Notes: generated by a model not told the origin, from the letters alone. 64,000 bases of DNA from Stenotrophomonas maltophilia (GCA_002364755.1 DEZI01000005.1:6948-70947), one strand, 5' to 3'; numbered from the stretch's first letter, positions 1-10,000 are shown. Translations and numbers: made by a program.

Positions 1-2227
1 GCAACCCGTAAATCCGAGCGTCCCACCCGATCACGTCACCATCGAGATCGATGGCAAGTCGCTGGTCGTGCCCAAGGGCTCGATGATCATCCAGGCCGCC
101 GACAAGGCCGGCATCTCCATTCCGCGCTTCTGCTACCACGAGAAGCTGCCGATCGCCGCCAACTGCCGCATGTGCCTGGTGGACGTGGAGAAGTCGCCGA
201 AGCCGGCGCCGGCCTGCGCCACCCCGGTGATGGACGGCATGAAGGTCGCCACCCGCAGTGAGAAGGCGCTCAAGTTCCAGCGTTCGGTGATGGAGTTCCT
301 GCTCATCAACCATCCGCTGGACTGCCCGATCTGCGACCAGGGCGGCGAGTGCGAGCTGCAGGACGTTTCGCTGGGCTATGGCCGTTCGGTCAGCCGCTTC
401 AACGAGCGCAAGCGCGTGGTGCCGGACGAGGACATGGGCCCGCTGGTCGCCACCGAGATGACCCGCTGCATCCAGTGCACCCGCTGCGTGCGCTTCACCG
501 CCGACGTGGCAGGCACCTATGAACTGGGTGGCATGTACCGCGGCGAGAACCTGCAGATCGGTACCTACGACGGCAAGCCGCTGACCACCGAGCTGTCCGG
601 CAACGTCGTCGACGTCTGCCCGGTCGGCGCGCTGACCAACAAGGTCTTCCAGTTCCGCGCCCGTCCGTGGGAACTGACCGCGCGCGAATCGCTGGGCTAC
701 CACGACGCCATGGGTTCGAACCTGTTCCTGCACGTGCGTCGCGGCGAAGTGCTGCGCACCGTGCCGCGCGACAACGAAGCGGTGAACGAGTGCTGGCTGT
801 CCGATCGTGACCGCTACTCGCATCAGGGCCTGTACAGCGAAGACCGTGCGGTCAAGCCGCTGCGCAAGGTCAACGGCGAGTGGAAGGAAGTGAGCTGGGC
901 CGAAGGCCTGGCCGCGGCCGCCGAGATCCTCAAGGCCCACCAGGGTGACCACCTGGGCGTGCTGGTGCACCCGTCGACCTCCAACGAGGAAGGCGCATTG
1001 CTGGCCCGCCTGGCCAAGGGCCTGGGCTCGAACAACATCGACCACCGCATCAATAACCGCGATTTCTCCGACGCCGCAACCGCCGAAGTGTTCGGCCTGC
1101 CGCTGGCCGAGATCGAAGGCGCCGACCGCATCGTCGTCCTGGGCAGCAACATCCGCCACGAACTGCCGCTGCTGCACGCCCGCCTGCGCAAGGCGCAGAC
1201 CACCAAGGGCGCGAAGATCCACGTCGTCAACCCGGTGGACTTCGACTTCGCCTTCAGCATCGCCGGCAAGCAGATCGTCGCCCCGTCGAAGTTCGTCGAC
1301 GCGCTGGCCAGCGAAGAACTGCGTTCGGCAGTGCAGGGCGGTACCAACACCGTGCTGATCGTCGGTGGCATCGCCGAGAACCACCCGCAGGCCGCCGCGA
1401 TCCGCGCCGCTGCGCGTGACTTCGCTGCCGCCACCGGTGCCAAGCTGTGCCGCATCCCGCAGGGCGCCAATGCCGTGGGCCTGGCCCGCGCCGGCGTGCT
1501 GCCGGCCGGCAAGGACGTGGCCACCATGCTGGCGCAGCCGCGCCAGGCCTACGTTGTGTACGGCATCGAGCCGGGCCTGGACTTCGCCGATGCCCCGGCC
1601 GCGCGCAAGGCGCTGGTCGGTGCCAAGGTGGTGGCCTTCAGCCAGTTCGCCTGCGTCTCCACCCGTGACGTTGCCGACGTCATCCTGCCGATCGGCGCGC
1701 TGCCGGAAATCGACGCCACCCTGACCAACCTCGATGGTCGCGAGCAGTCGGCCCGTGCCGGCGGCAAGCTGCCGGGCGAGGCCCGCGAGGGCTGGCGCGT
1801 GCTGCGCGCACTGGGCGGCGAGATGGCGCTGGCCGGTTTCGACTTCACCGACCTGGCCGGCCTGCGTGCCAGCGTGGCGCCGGTGTCGGTCGCCGTGGCG
1901 GCCTCGGCCCAGCCGGCCATTGCCGGCGAAGGCCTGGAAGTGGCTTCGACCGCTGCGATCTACCGCACCGATGCGGTGGTCCGTCGCGCGCCGGCGCTGC
2001 AGTCGCATCCGCTGAACAACGCCCCGCGCATCGTGCTGAACGCTGAAGATGCCGCGCACCTGCAGCTGCAGGAAGGGCAGATGGCCAAGGTCGGCACCGA
2101 TGCCGGCAAGGCCACCCTGCCGGTAGTGGTCGACGCCCGCGTCGCTGCGGGTTCGGCCTGGATTGAATCGGGCCACGGCGCGACCGCGCCGCTGGGTGCC
2201 GCTCGCGTATCGGTGGTGGCTGCATGA
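1..2227 (+). CDS. nuoG: NADH-quinone oxidoreductase subunit G (5' end outside window)
   Basis: Peripheral-arm subunit of respiratory complex I that carries most of the iron-sulfur relay from FMN to quinone. The reading frame is open from base 2 with no stop upstream, so the true start lies left of the window; the GTG at 68 is internal because the typical N-terminal ferredoxin strand (ITIEIDGKSLVVPKG-like) precedes it. Visible cluster motifs are a plant-type [2Fe-2S] set (CYHEK, CRMC), the CPICDQGGECELQD region of the His-Cys3 cluster and CIQCTRC for a [4Fe-4S] cluster, followed by a molybdopterin-oxidoreductase-like domain. The stop overlaps the nuoH start by 4 bases (ATGA), implying translational coupling in one operon. 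Confidence 0.97.
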   Translation, partial: QPVNPSVPPDHVTIEIDGKSLVVPKGSMIIQAADKAGISIPRFCYHEKLPIAANCRMCLVDVEKSPKPAPACATPVMDGMKVATRSEKALKFQRSVMEFLLINHPLDCPICDQGGECELQDVSLGYGRSVSRFNERKRVVPDEDMGPLVATEMTRCIQCTRCVRFTADVAGTYELGGMYRGENLQIGTYDGKPLTTELSGNVVDVCPVGALTNKVFQFRARPWELTARESLGYHDAMGSNLFLHVRRGEVLRTVPRDNEAVNECWLSDRDRYSHQGLYSEDRAVKPLRKVNGEWKEVSWAEGLAAAAEILKAHQGDHLGVLVHPSTSNEEGALLARLAKGLGSNNIDHRINNRDFSDAATAEVFGLPLAEIEGADRIVVLGSNIRHELPLLHARLRKAQTTKGAKIHVVNPVDFDFAFSIAGKQIVAPSKFVDALASEELRSAVQGGTNTVLIVGGIAENHPQAAAIRAAARDFAAATGAKLCRIPQGANAVGLARAGVLPAGKDVATMLAQPRQAYVVYGIEPGLDFADAPAARKALVGAKVVAFSQFACVSTRDVADVILPIGALPEIDATLTNLDGREQSARAGGKLPGEAREGWRVLRALGGEMALAGFDFTDLAGLRASVAPVSVAVAASAQPAIAGEGLEVASTAAIYRTDAVVRRAPALQSHPLNNAPRIVLNAEDAAHLQLQEGQMAKVGTDAGKATLPVVVDARVAAGSAWIESGHGATAPLGAARVSVVAA

Positions 2228-3318
2228 ACGAATTGCTGTTGAACGCGGTCGACCCGCTGCACCAGTGGCTGCTTGCCCTCGGTGATATCGGCGCGCTGAT
2301 CTGGATCATCCTGAAGATCCTGGTGATCACCGTTCCGGTGATCGTTTCGGTGGCCTTCTACGTGGTCTGGGAACGCAAGCTGATCGGCTGGATGCACGTC
2401 CGCCACGGCCCGATGTACGTGGGTATGGGCATCTTCCAGGCCTTCGCCGACGTCTTCAAGCTGCTGTTCAAGGAAGTCCTGCAGCCGAGCAGCGCCAACA
2501 AGGCGATCTTCCTGCTGGCGCCGCTGATCACCCTGGCCCCGGCCTTCGCAGCCTGGTCGGTGGTGCCCTTCGACTCGCAGATCGTGCTGTCCAACGCCAA
2601 CGCCGGCCTGCTGTACCTGCTGGCGATGACCTCGCTGGGCATCTACGGCATCATCCTGGCCGGTTGGGCATCCAACTCGAAGTACGCGTTCCTGGGTGCC
2701 ATGCGCGCCTCGGCGCAGATGATCAGCTACGAAATCGCGATGGGCTTCGCCCTGGTCGGCGTGATGATCGCTTCGGGCAGCCTGAACCTGAGCAGCATCG
2801 TGATGGCCCAGGCCGGCAGCTCCGGCTTCTTCGACTGGTTCCTGATCCCGCTGTTCCCGCTGTTCGTCATCTACTGGGTGTCGGGCGTGGCTGAAACCAA
2901 CCGCGCGCCGTTCGACGTGGTGGAAGGCGAATCGGAAATCGTCGCCGGCCACATGGTCGAATACTCCGGCGGTGCCTTCGCCCTGTTCTTCCTGGCCGAA
3001 TACGCGAACATGATCCTGATCAGCTTCCTGATCTCGATCTTCTTCCTCGGCGGCTGGCTGAGCCCGATCCAGGGCTGGGTGAACTTCGGCGATGTCTCGC
3101 CGCTGGTCGACTGGATCTGGAAGGGCGGTGCACCGTGGCTGTTCGTCAAGGTGTTCTTCTTCGCCAGTGCCTACATCTGGTTCCGTGCCAGCTTCCCGCG
3201 CTTCCGCTATGACCAGATCATGCGCCTGGGCTGGAAGGTCTTCATCCCGCTGGCCATTCTGTGGATCGCGGTTACCGCCGTCATGGTGTTCTTCGGCGTG
3301 ATTCAAAAGGGCGTCTAA
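2224..3318 (+). CDS. nuoH: NADH-quinone oxidoreductase subunit H
   Basis: Membrane subunit (ND1 homologue) of complex I, 364 residues, the family's usual length. It forms the quinone-binding chamber at the junction of the peripheral and membrane arms. The sequence is almost entirely hydrophobic helices, with the conserved loop GVAETNRAPFDVVEGESE, which is diagnostic for NuoH and lines the quinone site. The ATG overlaps the nuoG stop (ATGA). Confidence 0.98.
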   Translation: MNELLLNAVDPLHQWLLALGDIGALIWIILKILVITVPVIVSVAFYVVWERKLIGWMHVRHGPMYVGMGIFQAFADVFKLLFKEVLQPSSANKAIFLLAPLITLAPAFAAWSVVPFDSQIVLSNANAGLLYLLAMTSLGIYGIILAGWASNSKYAFLGAMRASAQMISYEIAMGFALVGVMIASGSLNLSSIVMAQAGSSGFFDWFLIPLFPLFVIYWVSGVAETNRAPFDVVEGESEIVAGHMVEYSGGAFALFFLAEYANMILISFLISIFFLGGWLSPIQGWVNFGDVSPLVDWIWKGGAPWLFVKVFFFASAYIWFRASFPRFRYDQIMRLGWKVFIPLAILWIAVTAVMVFFGVIQKGV

Positions 3319-3321
3319 GTG

Positions 3322-3810
3322 ATGAACAGGATTACCCATTACTTCAAGAGCCTGCTGCTGCTCGAACTGCTGGCCGGTCTCTGGCTGACGCTGAAGTACA
3401 GCTTCAAGCCGAAGTACACGATGATGTACCCGATGGAGAAGTTCCCGCAGTCGCCGCGCTTCCGTGGCCTGCACGCCCTGCGCCGTTACCCCAACGGTGA
3501 AGAGCGCTGCATCGCCTGCAAGCTGTGCGAAGCGGTGTGCCCGGCACTGGCCATCACCATCGACTCGGCCAAGCGCGAGGACGGCACCCGCCGTACCACC
3601 CGCTACGACATCGATCTGTTCAAGTGCATCTTCTGCGGCTTCTGCGAAGAAAGCTGCCCGGTGGACTCGATCGTCGAAACCCACATCCTCGAGTACCACT
3701 TCGAGAACCGTGGCGAAAACATCGTTACCAAGCCGCAGCTGCTGGCCCTTGGCGATCGTCTCGAAAACGAGATCGCCGAGCGTCGTGCCGCCGATGCCGC
3801 TTACCGCTGA
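3322..3810 (+). CDS. nuoI: NADH-quinone oxidoreductase subunit I
   Basis: Complex I ferredoxin-like subunit carrying clusters N6a and N6b. Two typical CxxCxxCxxxCP motifs are visible, CIACKLCEAVCP and CIFCGFCEESCP. The frame can open at a GTG (3319) placed directly after the nuoH stop or at the ATG three bases later. I prefer the ATG (MNRITHYFKS, 162 residues), which matches the usual family N-terminus. An AAAGGG upstream can serve as ribosome-binding site. Confidence 0.97.
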   Translation: MNRITHYFKSLLLLELLAGLWLTLKYSFKPKYTMMYPMEKFPQSPRFRGLHALRRYPNGEERCIACKLCEAVCPALAITIDSAKREDGTRRTTRYDIDLFKCIFCGFCEESCPVDSIVETHILEYHFENRGENIVTKPQLLALGDRLENEIAERRAADAAYR

Positions 3811-3819
3811 GGTCGAGAG

Positions 3820-4479
3820 ATGGATTGGGTAAATATCGCTTTCTGGGTGTTCGCAATCGCGGCAACGGTTTCGGCCGGTGCGGTGATCAGCGTGCGCAAC
3901 CCGGTTCACGCCGTGCTCTGCCTGGTGCTGACCTTCTTCTCCATCGCCTGCGTGTGGCTGCTGGTCGGTGCCGAGTTCCTCGGTGTCGCCCTGGTGCTGG
4001 TCTACGTCGGCGCGGTGATGGTGCTGTTCCTGTTCGTGGTGATGATGCTCGACATCGATCCCACGAACCTGCGTGAGGGCTGGGTGCGCTACCTGCCGGT
4101 CGGCCTGATCGTGGCCGTGGCCATGCTGGTGCAGATGCTGGTCCTGATCGGGGTGAAGGGCAGGGCGGTCAACGCCTTCCCGGCGGACAACGCTGCGGCC
4201 CTGGCCGCGGACACGTCAAACATCACCTGGCTGGCACGCAGCCTGTTCACCGAGTTCCTGCTGCCGTTCGAGTTCGCCGCCGTCATCCTGACCGTGGCCG
4301 TGGTCGCCGCCGTCATGCTGACCCTGCGTCGCCGTACCGGCGTGAAGAGCCAGAACCCGGGCGACCAGACCATGGTCAAGGCCTCGCAGCGTCTGCGCAT
4401 GGTCAAGATGGACGCCGAACAGCCGCTGGTCCACACCACCACCAAGCCGGTCGCGGGCGACGAGGAGACCCAGGCATGA
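3820..4479 (+). CDS. nuoJ: NADH-quinone oxidoreductase subunit J
   Basis: Membrane subunit of complex I (ND6 homologue), 219 residues with five predicted hydrophobic helices in the first 165 or so residues. The conserved YVGAVMVLFLFVVMM helix contains the flexible pi-bulge region important for coupling. A charged C-terminal tail of about 50 residues follows the last helix. The stop overlaps the nuoK ATG (ATGA). Confidence 0.97.
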   Translation: MDWVNIAFWVFAIAATVSAGAVISVRNPVHAVLCLVLTFFSIACVWLLVGAEFLGVALVLVYVGAVMVLFLFVVMMLDIDPTNLREGWVRYLPVGLIVAVAMLVQMLVLIGVKGRAVNAFPADNAAALAADTSNITWLARSLFTEFLLPFEFAAVILTVAVVAAVMLTLRRRTGVKSQNPGDQTMVKASQRLRMVKMDAEQPLVHTTTKPVAGDEETQA

Positions 4480-4781
4480 TCACTCTCGGCCACATCCTGG
4501 CGCTGGGCGCGGTGCTGTTCTGCATCAGCCTTGCCGGCATCTTCCTCAACCGCAAGAACATCATCGTCCTGCTGATGTCCATCGAGTTGATGCTGCTGTC
4601 GGTGAACATCAACTTCGTCGGGTTCTCGCGCCAGCTCGGCGATCCGTCCGGCCAGCTGTTCGTGTTCTTCATCCTGACCGTCGCCGCAGCCGAGGCCGCC
4701 ATCGGCCTGGCGATCCTGGTGACCCTGTTCCGTACACGCCGCACAATCAATGTCGGCGAAGTCGATTCGCTGAAGGGCTGA
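4476..4781 (+). CDS. nuoK: NADH-quinone oxidoreductase subunit K
   Basis: Small complex I membrane subunit (ND4L homologue), 101 residues, three hydrophobic helices. The conserved glutamates of the proton-channel helices are present, in MSIELMLLSVNINFV and in AAAEAAIGLAILV. Its start is coupled to the nuoJ stop, and it ends seven bases before nuoL. Confidence 0.98.
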   Translation: MITLGHILALGAVLFCISLAGIFLNRKNIIVLLMSIELMLLSVNINFVGFSRQLGDPSGQLFVFFILTVAAAEAAIGLAILVTLFRTRRTINVGEVDSLKG

Positions 4782-4788
4782 TCCACAG

Positions 4789-6960
4789 ATGGAAATCACT
4801 CTCTCCAAGAGTCTGTTGATCGCAGTGGTGCTTGCACCGCTGTTCGGCAGCATCATCGCCGGCCTGTTCGGTCGCCAGGTCAAGCGCTTCGGCGCCCAGA
4901 CCGTCACCATCCTCGGCGTGGCCATCAGCTGCGCCCTGTCGATGTACACGCTGTACCAGCTGGTCTGGGGCGGTGCGCAGCCGTTCAACCAGAACCTGTA
5001 CACCTTCTTCGAAGTCGGGCAGTACTCGGCCCATGTCGGCTTCATGGTCGACAAGCTGACCGCGATGATGATGGTGGTGGTGACCTTCGTGTCGCTGCTG
5101 GTCCACATCTACACCATCGGCTACATGGAAGAAGACCCGGGCTACCAGCGCTTCTTCAGCTACATCTCGCTGTTCACCTTCTCGATGCTCACCCTGGTGA
5201 TGAGCAACAACTTCCTGCAGCTGTTCTTCGGCTGGGAAGCGGTGGGCCTGGTGTCGTACCTGCTGATCGGCTTCTGGTTCAAGCGCCCGACCGCGATCTT
5301 CGCCAACATGAAGGCGTTCCTGGTCAACCGCGTCGGTGACTTCGGCTTCCTGCTGGGCATCGCCGGCGTGCTGTGGGTGTTCGGCACCCTGGATTACTCG
5401 CAGGTCTTCTCGCAGGCAGGCGCACTGGCCAGCCCCGAAGCCAAGATGCAGATCTGGGACGGCACCGTGTTCGGCATGCAGCTGCTGACCGAGCCGGTGG
5501 TCTGGTCGATCGCCACCGTCATCTGCATCAGCCTGTTCATCGGTGCCATGGGCAAGTCGGCCCAGGTCCCGCTGCACGTGTGGCTGCCGGATTCGATGGA
5601 AGGCCCGACCCCGATCTCGGCACTGATCCACGCCGCGACCATGGTGACCGCCGGTATCTTCATGGTCACCCGCATGTCGCCGCTGTTCGAGCTGTCGCAG
5701 ACCGCGCTGAACTTCATCCTCTTCATCGGTGCCACCACCGCGTTCTTCACCGGCCTGATCGGCATCGTGCAGAACGACATCAAGCGCGTGGTCGCGTATT
5801 CGACGCTGTCCCAGCTCGGTTACATGACCGTGGCGCTGGGCGTGTCGGCCTACTCGGCGGCCGTGTTCCACCTGATGACCCACGCCTTCTTCAAGGCGCT
5901 GCTGTTCCTGGGTGCCGGCTCGGTCATCATCGCGATGCACCACGAGCAGGACATGCGCAAGATGGGCGGCCTCCGCAAGTACATGCCGATCACCTTCATC
6001 ACCATGTGGATCGGTACCCTGGCCCTGGTCGGTACGCCGTTCTTCTCCGGCTTCTACTCGAAGGACACCATCATCGAGGCAGCCGAGATCCACGCCCACA
6101 TGCAGAACACCTGGGTGGCCACCTACGGCTACTGGGCAGTGCTGGGCGGCGTGCTGGTGACCAGCTTCTACAGCTTCCGCCTGCTGTTCCTGACCTTCCA
6201 TGGTCCAGAGCGCTTCCGTGACGCGCACCACGATGACCACGGCCATGACGGCCATCATGCCGCCGATGCCCATCACGCCGATGCGCACCACGGCGATGCC
6301 CATGACAACCACGGCCATGGCCACGGTCCGCATGAGCCGCACGAAACCCCGTGGGTGGTGACCCTGCCTCTGATCCTGCTGGCCATCCCGTCGATCGCCA
6401 TCGGTTTCTTCAGCATCGGTCCGATGCTGCACGGCACCGACTGGGCCGGCCACCACGCCCACGAGGCGATCAAGGGCCAGGCGACCACGTTCTTCACCGG
6501 CATCGTCGACTTCTACGATCCGGCCAAGAACACCGTGGCCTTCCTCGGCGAGGAGTTCCATGGCCCGGTGGCGTTCGCGCTCCATGGCATGATGCTGCCG
6601 CCGTTCTTCCTGACCGTCGCAGGCTTCCTGCTGGCCGCGCTGTTCTACCTGTGGAAGCCGGACCTGTCGGGCAAGGCCCGCAAGACCTTCGCTCCGCTGG
6701 TTTCGGTGCTGGAAAACAAGTACGGCTTCGACATGCTGTGGATCAACGGTTTTGCCGGTGGCAGCGTCAAGCTCGGCAAGGTCGCTCGCTGGATCGACAG
6801 CAACATCGTCGACGGCGTGGTCAATCTCTCGGCACGTGTTGTGGACGTCGCAGCCGGCGTGCTGCGTCGTACCCAATCCGGTTTCCTCTATCACTACGCC
6901 TTCGCGATGATCATCGGCCTGATTGCCCTCTTGGGCGTGCTGATGCATTACCTGCGTTGA
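4789..6960 (+). CDS. nuoL: NADH-quinone oxidoreductase subunit L
   Basis: Distal antiporter-like proton pump subunit of complex I (ND5 homologue), 723 residues, somewhat longer than the E. coli protein (about 613). The conserved core LFFGWEAVGLVSYLLIGFW and GKSAQVPLHVWLPDSMEGPT segments are present, including the lysine and glutamate channel residues. The extra length includes a histidine/aspartate-rich loop at about residues 480-520 (bases 6229-6345), placed between hydrophobic helices. It ends with the long lateral helix and a final transmembrane anchor. Confidence 0.97.
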   Translation: MEITLSKSLLIAVVLAPLFGSIIAGLFGRQVKRFGAQTVTILGVAISCALSMYTLYQLVWGGAQPFNQNLYTFFEVGQYSAHVGFMVDKLTAMMMVVVTFVSLLVHIYTIGYMEEDPGYQRFFSYISLFTFSMLTLVMSNNFLQLFFGWEAVGLVSYLLIGFWFKRPTAIFANMKAFLVNRVGDFGFLLGIAGVLWVFGTLDYSQVFSQAGALASPEAKMQIWDGTVFGMQLLTEPVVWSIATVICISLFIGAMGKSAQVPLHVWLPDSMEGPTPISALIHAATMVTAGIFMVTRMSPLFELSQTALNFILFIGATTAFFTGLIGIVQNDIKRVVAYSTLSQLGYMTVALGVSAYSAAVFHLMTHAFFKALLFLGAGSVIIAMHHEQDMRKMGGLRKYMPITFITMWIGTLALVGTPFFSGFYSKDTIIEAAEIHAHMQNTWVATYGYWAVLGGVLVTSFYSFRLLFLTFHGPERFRDAHHDDHGHDGHHAADAHHADAHHGDAHDNHGHGHGPHEPHETPWVVTLPLILLAIPSIAIGFFSIGPMLHGTDWAGHHAHEAIKGQATTFFTGIVDFYDPAKNTVAFLGEEFHGPVAFALHGMMLPPFFLTVAGFLLAALFYLWKPDLSGKARKTFAPLVSVLENKYGFDMLWINGFAGGSVKLGKVARWIDSNIVDGVVNLSARVVDVAAGVLRRTQSGFLYHYAFAMIIGLIALLGVLMHYLR

Positions 6961-6983
6961 TGACCTGTACGGAATAAGAAGAC

Positions 6984-8492
6984 GTGTCGAACTGGCCCCT
7001 ACTCAGTGTCCTCATCTGGCTGCCGATCCTCGGCGGTGCCCTGATCCTTGCGATCCGTGATGCGCAGGCCGCCCGCTGGGCGTCGATCGGCGTGGCGCTG
7101 CTGACCTTCGTTGCGAGTCTCTCGCTGCTCGGCGGCTACAACCCGGCTGCCGATGGCATGCAGTTCGTCGAGACCCATGCGTGGATCCCGGCGTACAAGA
7201 TCGGCTACAACCTGGGCGTGGATGGCATCGCCATCGCGCTGATCCTGCTGACCACCCTGGTCGGCGTGCTGGCCCTGCTGGGTGCCTGGAGCGCGATCGA
7301 CAAGCGCGTGAACCAGTACGTGGCGGCCTTCCTGATCCTGGAAGGCGTTACCGTCGGCATCTTCTCGGCCACGGACGCGATGCTGTTCTACGTGTTCTTC
7401 GAGGCGATGCTGATCCCGATGTTCCTCATCATCGGTGTCTGGGGCGGCCCGCGCCGCATCTACGCCGCGATGAAGTTCTTCCTGTACACCTTCCTCGGCT
7501 CGGTGCTGATGCTGGTGGCGCTGATCTACCTGTACATGAAGGGTGGCAGCTTCCAGCTGGCCGACCTGTACGCGCTGCCGCTGAGCGCCAAGGAGCAGAC
7601 CTGGATCTTCTTCGCCTTCCTGATCGCCTTCGCGGTCAAGGTGCCGATGTTCCCGGTGCACACCTGGCTCCCGGACGCCCACGTGGAAGCGCCGACGGCC
7701 GGTTCGGTGATCCTGGCCGCTATCGCCCTGAAGATCGGTGGCTATGGCTTCCTGCGCTTCAACCTGCCGATCGTTCCGGACGCGTCCAACGAGTGGGCCT
7801 GGCTGGTGATCGCCCTGTCGCTGATCGCGGTGATCTACGTCGGCCTGGTCGCCCTGGTGCAGGACGACATGAAGAAGCTGATCGCCTATTCGTCGATCGC
7901 GCACATGGGCTTCGTCACCCTGGGCACCTTCATCGCCCTGTGGCTGGTGCGCGAAGCCGGCAACGCCGATGCAGCCCGCCTCGGCCTGCAGGGCGCCATG
8001 GTGCAGATGATCTCGCACGGCTTCGTGTCCGGTGCGATGTTCTCCTGCGTCGGCGTGCTGTACGACCGCATGCACAGCCGCCGCATCGCCGATTACGGCG
8101 GCGTGGTCAACGTGATGCCGTGGTTCGCGACCTTCGCGATGCTGTTCTTCATGGCCAATGCCGGCCTGCCGGGCACCAGTGGTTTCGCCGGTGAATTCAT
8201 GGTCATCCTGGCTGCGTTCCAGCGCAATCCGTGGATCGCCCTGGGCGCCGCTACCACCCTGATCATCGGTGCGGCTTACACCCTGTGGCTGTACAAGCGC
8301 ATCTTCTTCGGCGAAGTGGCCAACAGCCACGTGGCCGAACTGAAGGACATCAACGGCCGCGAATGGGCGCTGCTGAGCGTGTTCGCCATCGGCGTGCTGG
8401 CGCTGGGCATCTACCCCAAGCCGCTGACCGACCTGATGGAGCCCTCGATCGCGAAGCTGGCGATGCAGATCGCATCCAGCAAGCTGCTGTAA
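6984..8492 (+). CDS. nuoM: NADH-quinone oxidoreductase subunit M
   Basis: Antiporter-like proton pump subunit of complex I (ND4 homologue), 502 residues, normal length. The signature VKVPMFPVHTWLPDAHVEAPT segment carries the channel lysine, and FFEAMLIPMFLIIGVWGG carries the conserved glutamate. It starts with GTG 23 bases after the nuoL stop; GAATAAGAAG just upstream offers only a modest ribosome-binding site. Confidence 0.97.
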   Translation: MSNWPLLSVLIWLPILGGALILAIRDAQAARWASIGVALLTFVASLSLLGGYNPAADGMQFVETHAWIPAYKIGYNLGVDGIAIALILLTTLVGVLALLGAWSAIDKRVNQYVAAFLILEGVTVGIFSATDAMLFYVFFEAMLIPMFLIIGVWGGPRRIYAAMKFFLYTFLGSVLMLVALIYLYMKGGSFQLADLYALPLSAKEQTWIFFAFLIAFAVKVPMFPVHTWLPDAHVEAPTAGSVILAAIALKIGGYGFLRFNLPIVPDASNEWAWLVIALSLIAVIYVGLVALVQDDMKKLIAYSSIAHMGFVTLGTFIALWLVREAGNADAARLGLQGAMVQMISHGFVSGAMFSCVGVLYDRMHSRRIADYGGVVNVMPWFATFAMLFFMANAGLPGTSGFAGEFMVILAAFQRNPWIALGAATTLIIGAAYTLWLYKRIFFGEVANSHVAELKDINGREWALLSVFAIGVLALGIYPKPLTDLMEPSIAKLAMQIASSKLL

Positions 8493-8507
8493 TTCCAGGA
8501 TTTGATG

Positions 8508-9968
8508 ATGACCACCTCGCCGCTGCTGCCATTGACCGCCGCTGACCTGCCACCGCTCGCTCCCGAGCTGGTGCTGATCGGCAGCGCCTTCGCCCTGATG
8601 ATCCTCGACCTGTTCGTCAGCAACCGGAACAAGATCGTCACCCACCTGTTCTCGGTCGCTGCACTGGCCGTGGTGCTGTTCATGCTCGCCACCGGCGTGG
8701 GCGGGCAGGGTGAGGTCTTCCACGGCATGTTCGTGCGCGATACCGCCGCGGACGTGATGAAGACCGGGATCGTGCTGCTCAGCGGCCTGACCCTGGTCTA
8801 CGGCTGGCGCTACCTGCGCGACCGCAACCTGTTCCAGGGCGAGATCCCGGTGCTGATCCTGTTCGGCACCGCCGGCATGATGATCCTGGTCTCGGCCGGC
8901 AGCCTGCTGATGGTCTATCTGGGTCTTGAACTGCTGGCCCTGTGCTCGTACGCACTGGTCGCCAGCAACCGCGAAAGCGGCCTGGCCTCGGAAGCGGCGA
9001 TGAAGTACATCGTCCTCGGTTCGCTGGCCTCGGGCCTGCTGCTGTACGGCATGTCGCTGATCTACGGCGCCACCGGCAGCCTGCACCTGGATGCCATCCA
9101 GGCCGCCATCCCGCATTCGGATGAGCGCATGCTGCTGATCACCGGTGCGGTCTTCATGATCGCCGGCGTGGCCTTCAAGCTGGGTGCCGCCCCGTTCCAC
9201 ATGTGGCTGCCCGACGTGTACCAGGGTGCCCCGGCGCCGATCGCGCTGTTCATCAGTTCGGCACCGAAGCTGGCCGCCTTCGGCATGGCCTACCGCCTGC
9301 TGGAGATGGGCGTTGGCCCGCTGTCGACCGAACTGCAGCTGCTGATCGCCGGTCTGGCCGCCGTGTCGCTGGTCATCGGCAACCTGATGGCCATCGCGCA
9401 GAGCAACCTCAAGCGCATGCTGGCGTTCTCCACCGTGTCGCACATCGGCTTCCTGCTGATGGGCATCGCCGGTGGCGGCGCGCAGGGCTACGCCGCCGCG
9501 TTGTTCTACGCACTGGCCTACGCCATCATGTCCACCGCCGCCTTCGGTGCGATCATCGCCCTGTCGCGCGCCGGCTTTGAAGCCGAGAACATTGAGGACT
9601 TCAAGGGCCTGAACGCCCGCAACCCGTGGATGGCCGGCCTGGTGCTGTGCATCATGGCGTCGCTGGCCGGCATCCCGCCGTTCCTGGGCTTCTGGACCAA
9701 GCTGGCCGTGCTCGGCGCTGCCGTCAACGGCGGCCTGCTGTGGCTGGCCATTCTCGGCGTCCTGTGCGCCGTGGTCGGCTGCTTCTACTACCTGCGCGTC
9801 ATCAAGGTCATGTACTTCGATGAGCCGGTGGGCGAGGCCATGCCGCGCAACAACGACCGCGTGCTGGGCGTGGTGCTGGGCGTGAACGCCCTGGCGCTGC
9901 TGGCTCTGGGTCTGGCCTGGAACCCGATCATGGTCTGGTGCCAGCAGGCATTTGCGCATCTTGCATAA
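8508..9968 (+). CDS. nuoN: NADH-quinone oxidoreductase subunit N
   Basis: Third antiporter-like proton pump subunit of complex I (ND2 homologue), about 486 residues. KLGAAPFHMWLPDVYQGAP is the diagnostic segment. Three consecutive in-frame start codons (TTG 8502, ATG 8505, ATG 8508) are present. AGGA at 8497-8500 is best spaced (7 bases) for the ATG at 8508. It is the last gene of the nuo operon, and a strong tRNA promoter begins four bases after its stop. Confidence 0.96.
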   Translation: MTTSPLLPLTAADLPPLAPELVLIGSAFALMILDLFVSNRNKIVTHLFSVAALAVVLFMLATGVGGQGEVFHGMFVRDTAADVMKTGIVLLSGLTLVYGWRYLRDRNLFQGEIPVLILFGTAGMMILVSAGSLLMVYLGLELLALCSYALVASNRESGLASEAAMKYIVLGSLASGLLLYGMSLIYGATGSLHLDAIQAAIPHSDERMLLITGAVFMIAGVAFKLGAAPFHMWLPDVYQGAPAPIALFISSAPKLAAFGMAYRLLEMGVGPLSTELQLLIAGLAAVSLVIGNLMAIAQSNLKRMLAFSTVSHIGFLLMGIAGGGAQGYAAALFYALAYAIMSTAAFGAIIALSRAGFEAENIEDFKGLNARNPWMAGLVLCIMASLAGIPPFLGFWTKLAVLGAAVNGGLLWLAILGVLCAVVGCFYYLRVIKVMYFDEPVGEAMPRNNDRVLGVVLGVNALALLALGLAWNPIMVWCQQAFAHLA

Positions 9969-9971
9969 AAG

Positions 9972-10000
9972 TTGACACAAAGCTGCGCGATTCGTGTAAT
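9972..10000 (+). promoter_or_regulatory. Sigma70-type promoter for the tRNA-fMet genes
   Basis: A perfect -35 box TTGACA (9972-9977) and -10 box TGTAAT (9995-10000) are separated by the ideal 17 bases. The site starts just after the nuoN stop and reads toward the two initiator tRNAs about 90 bases downstream. Confidence 0.85.
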
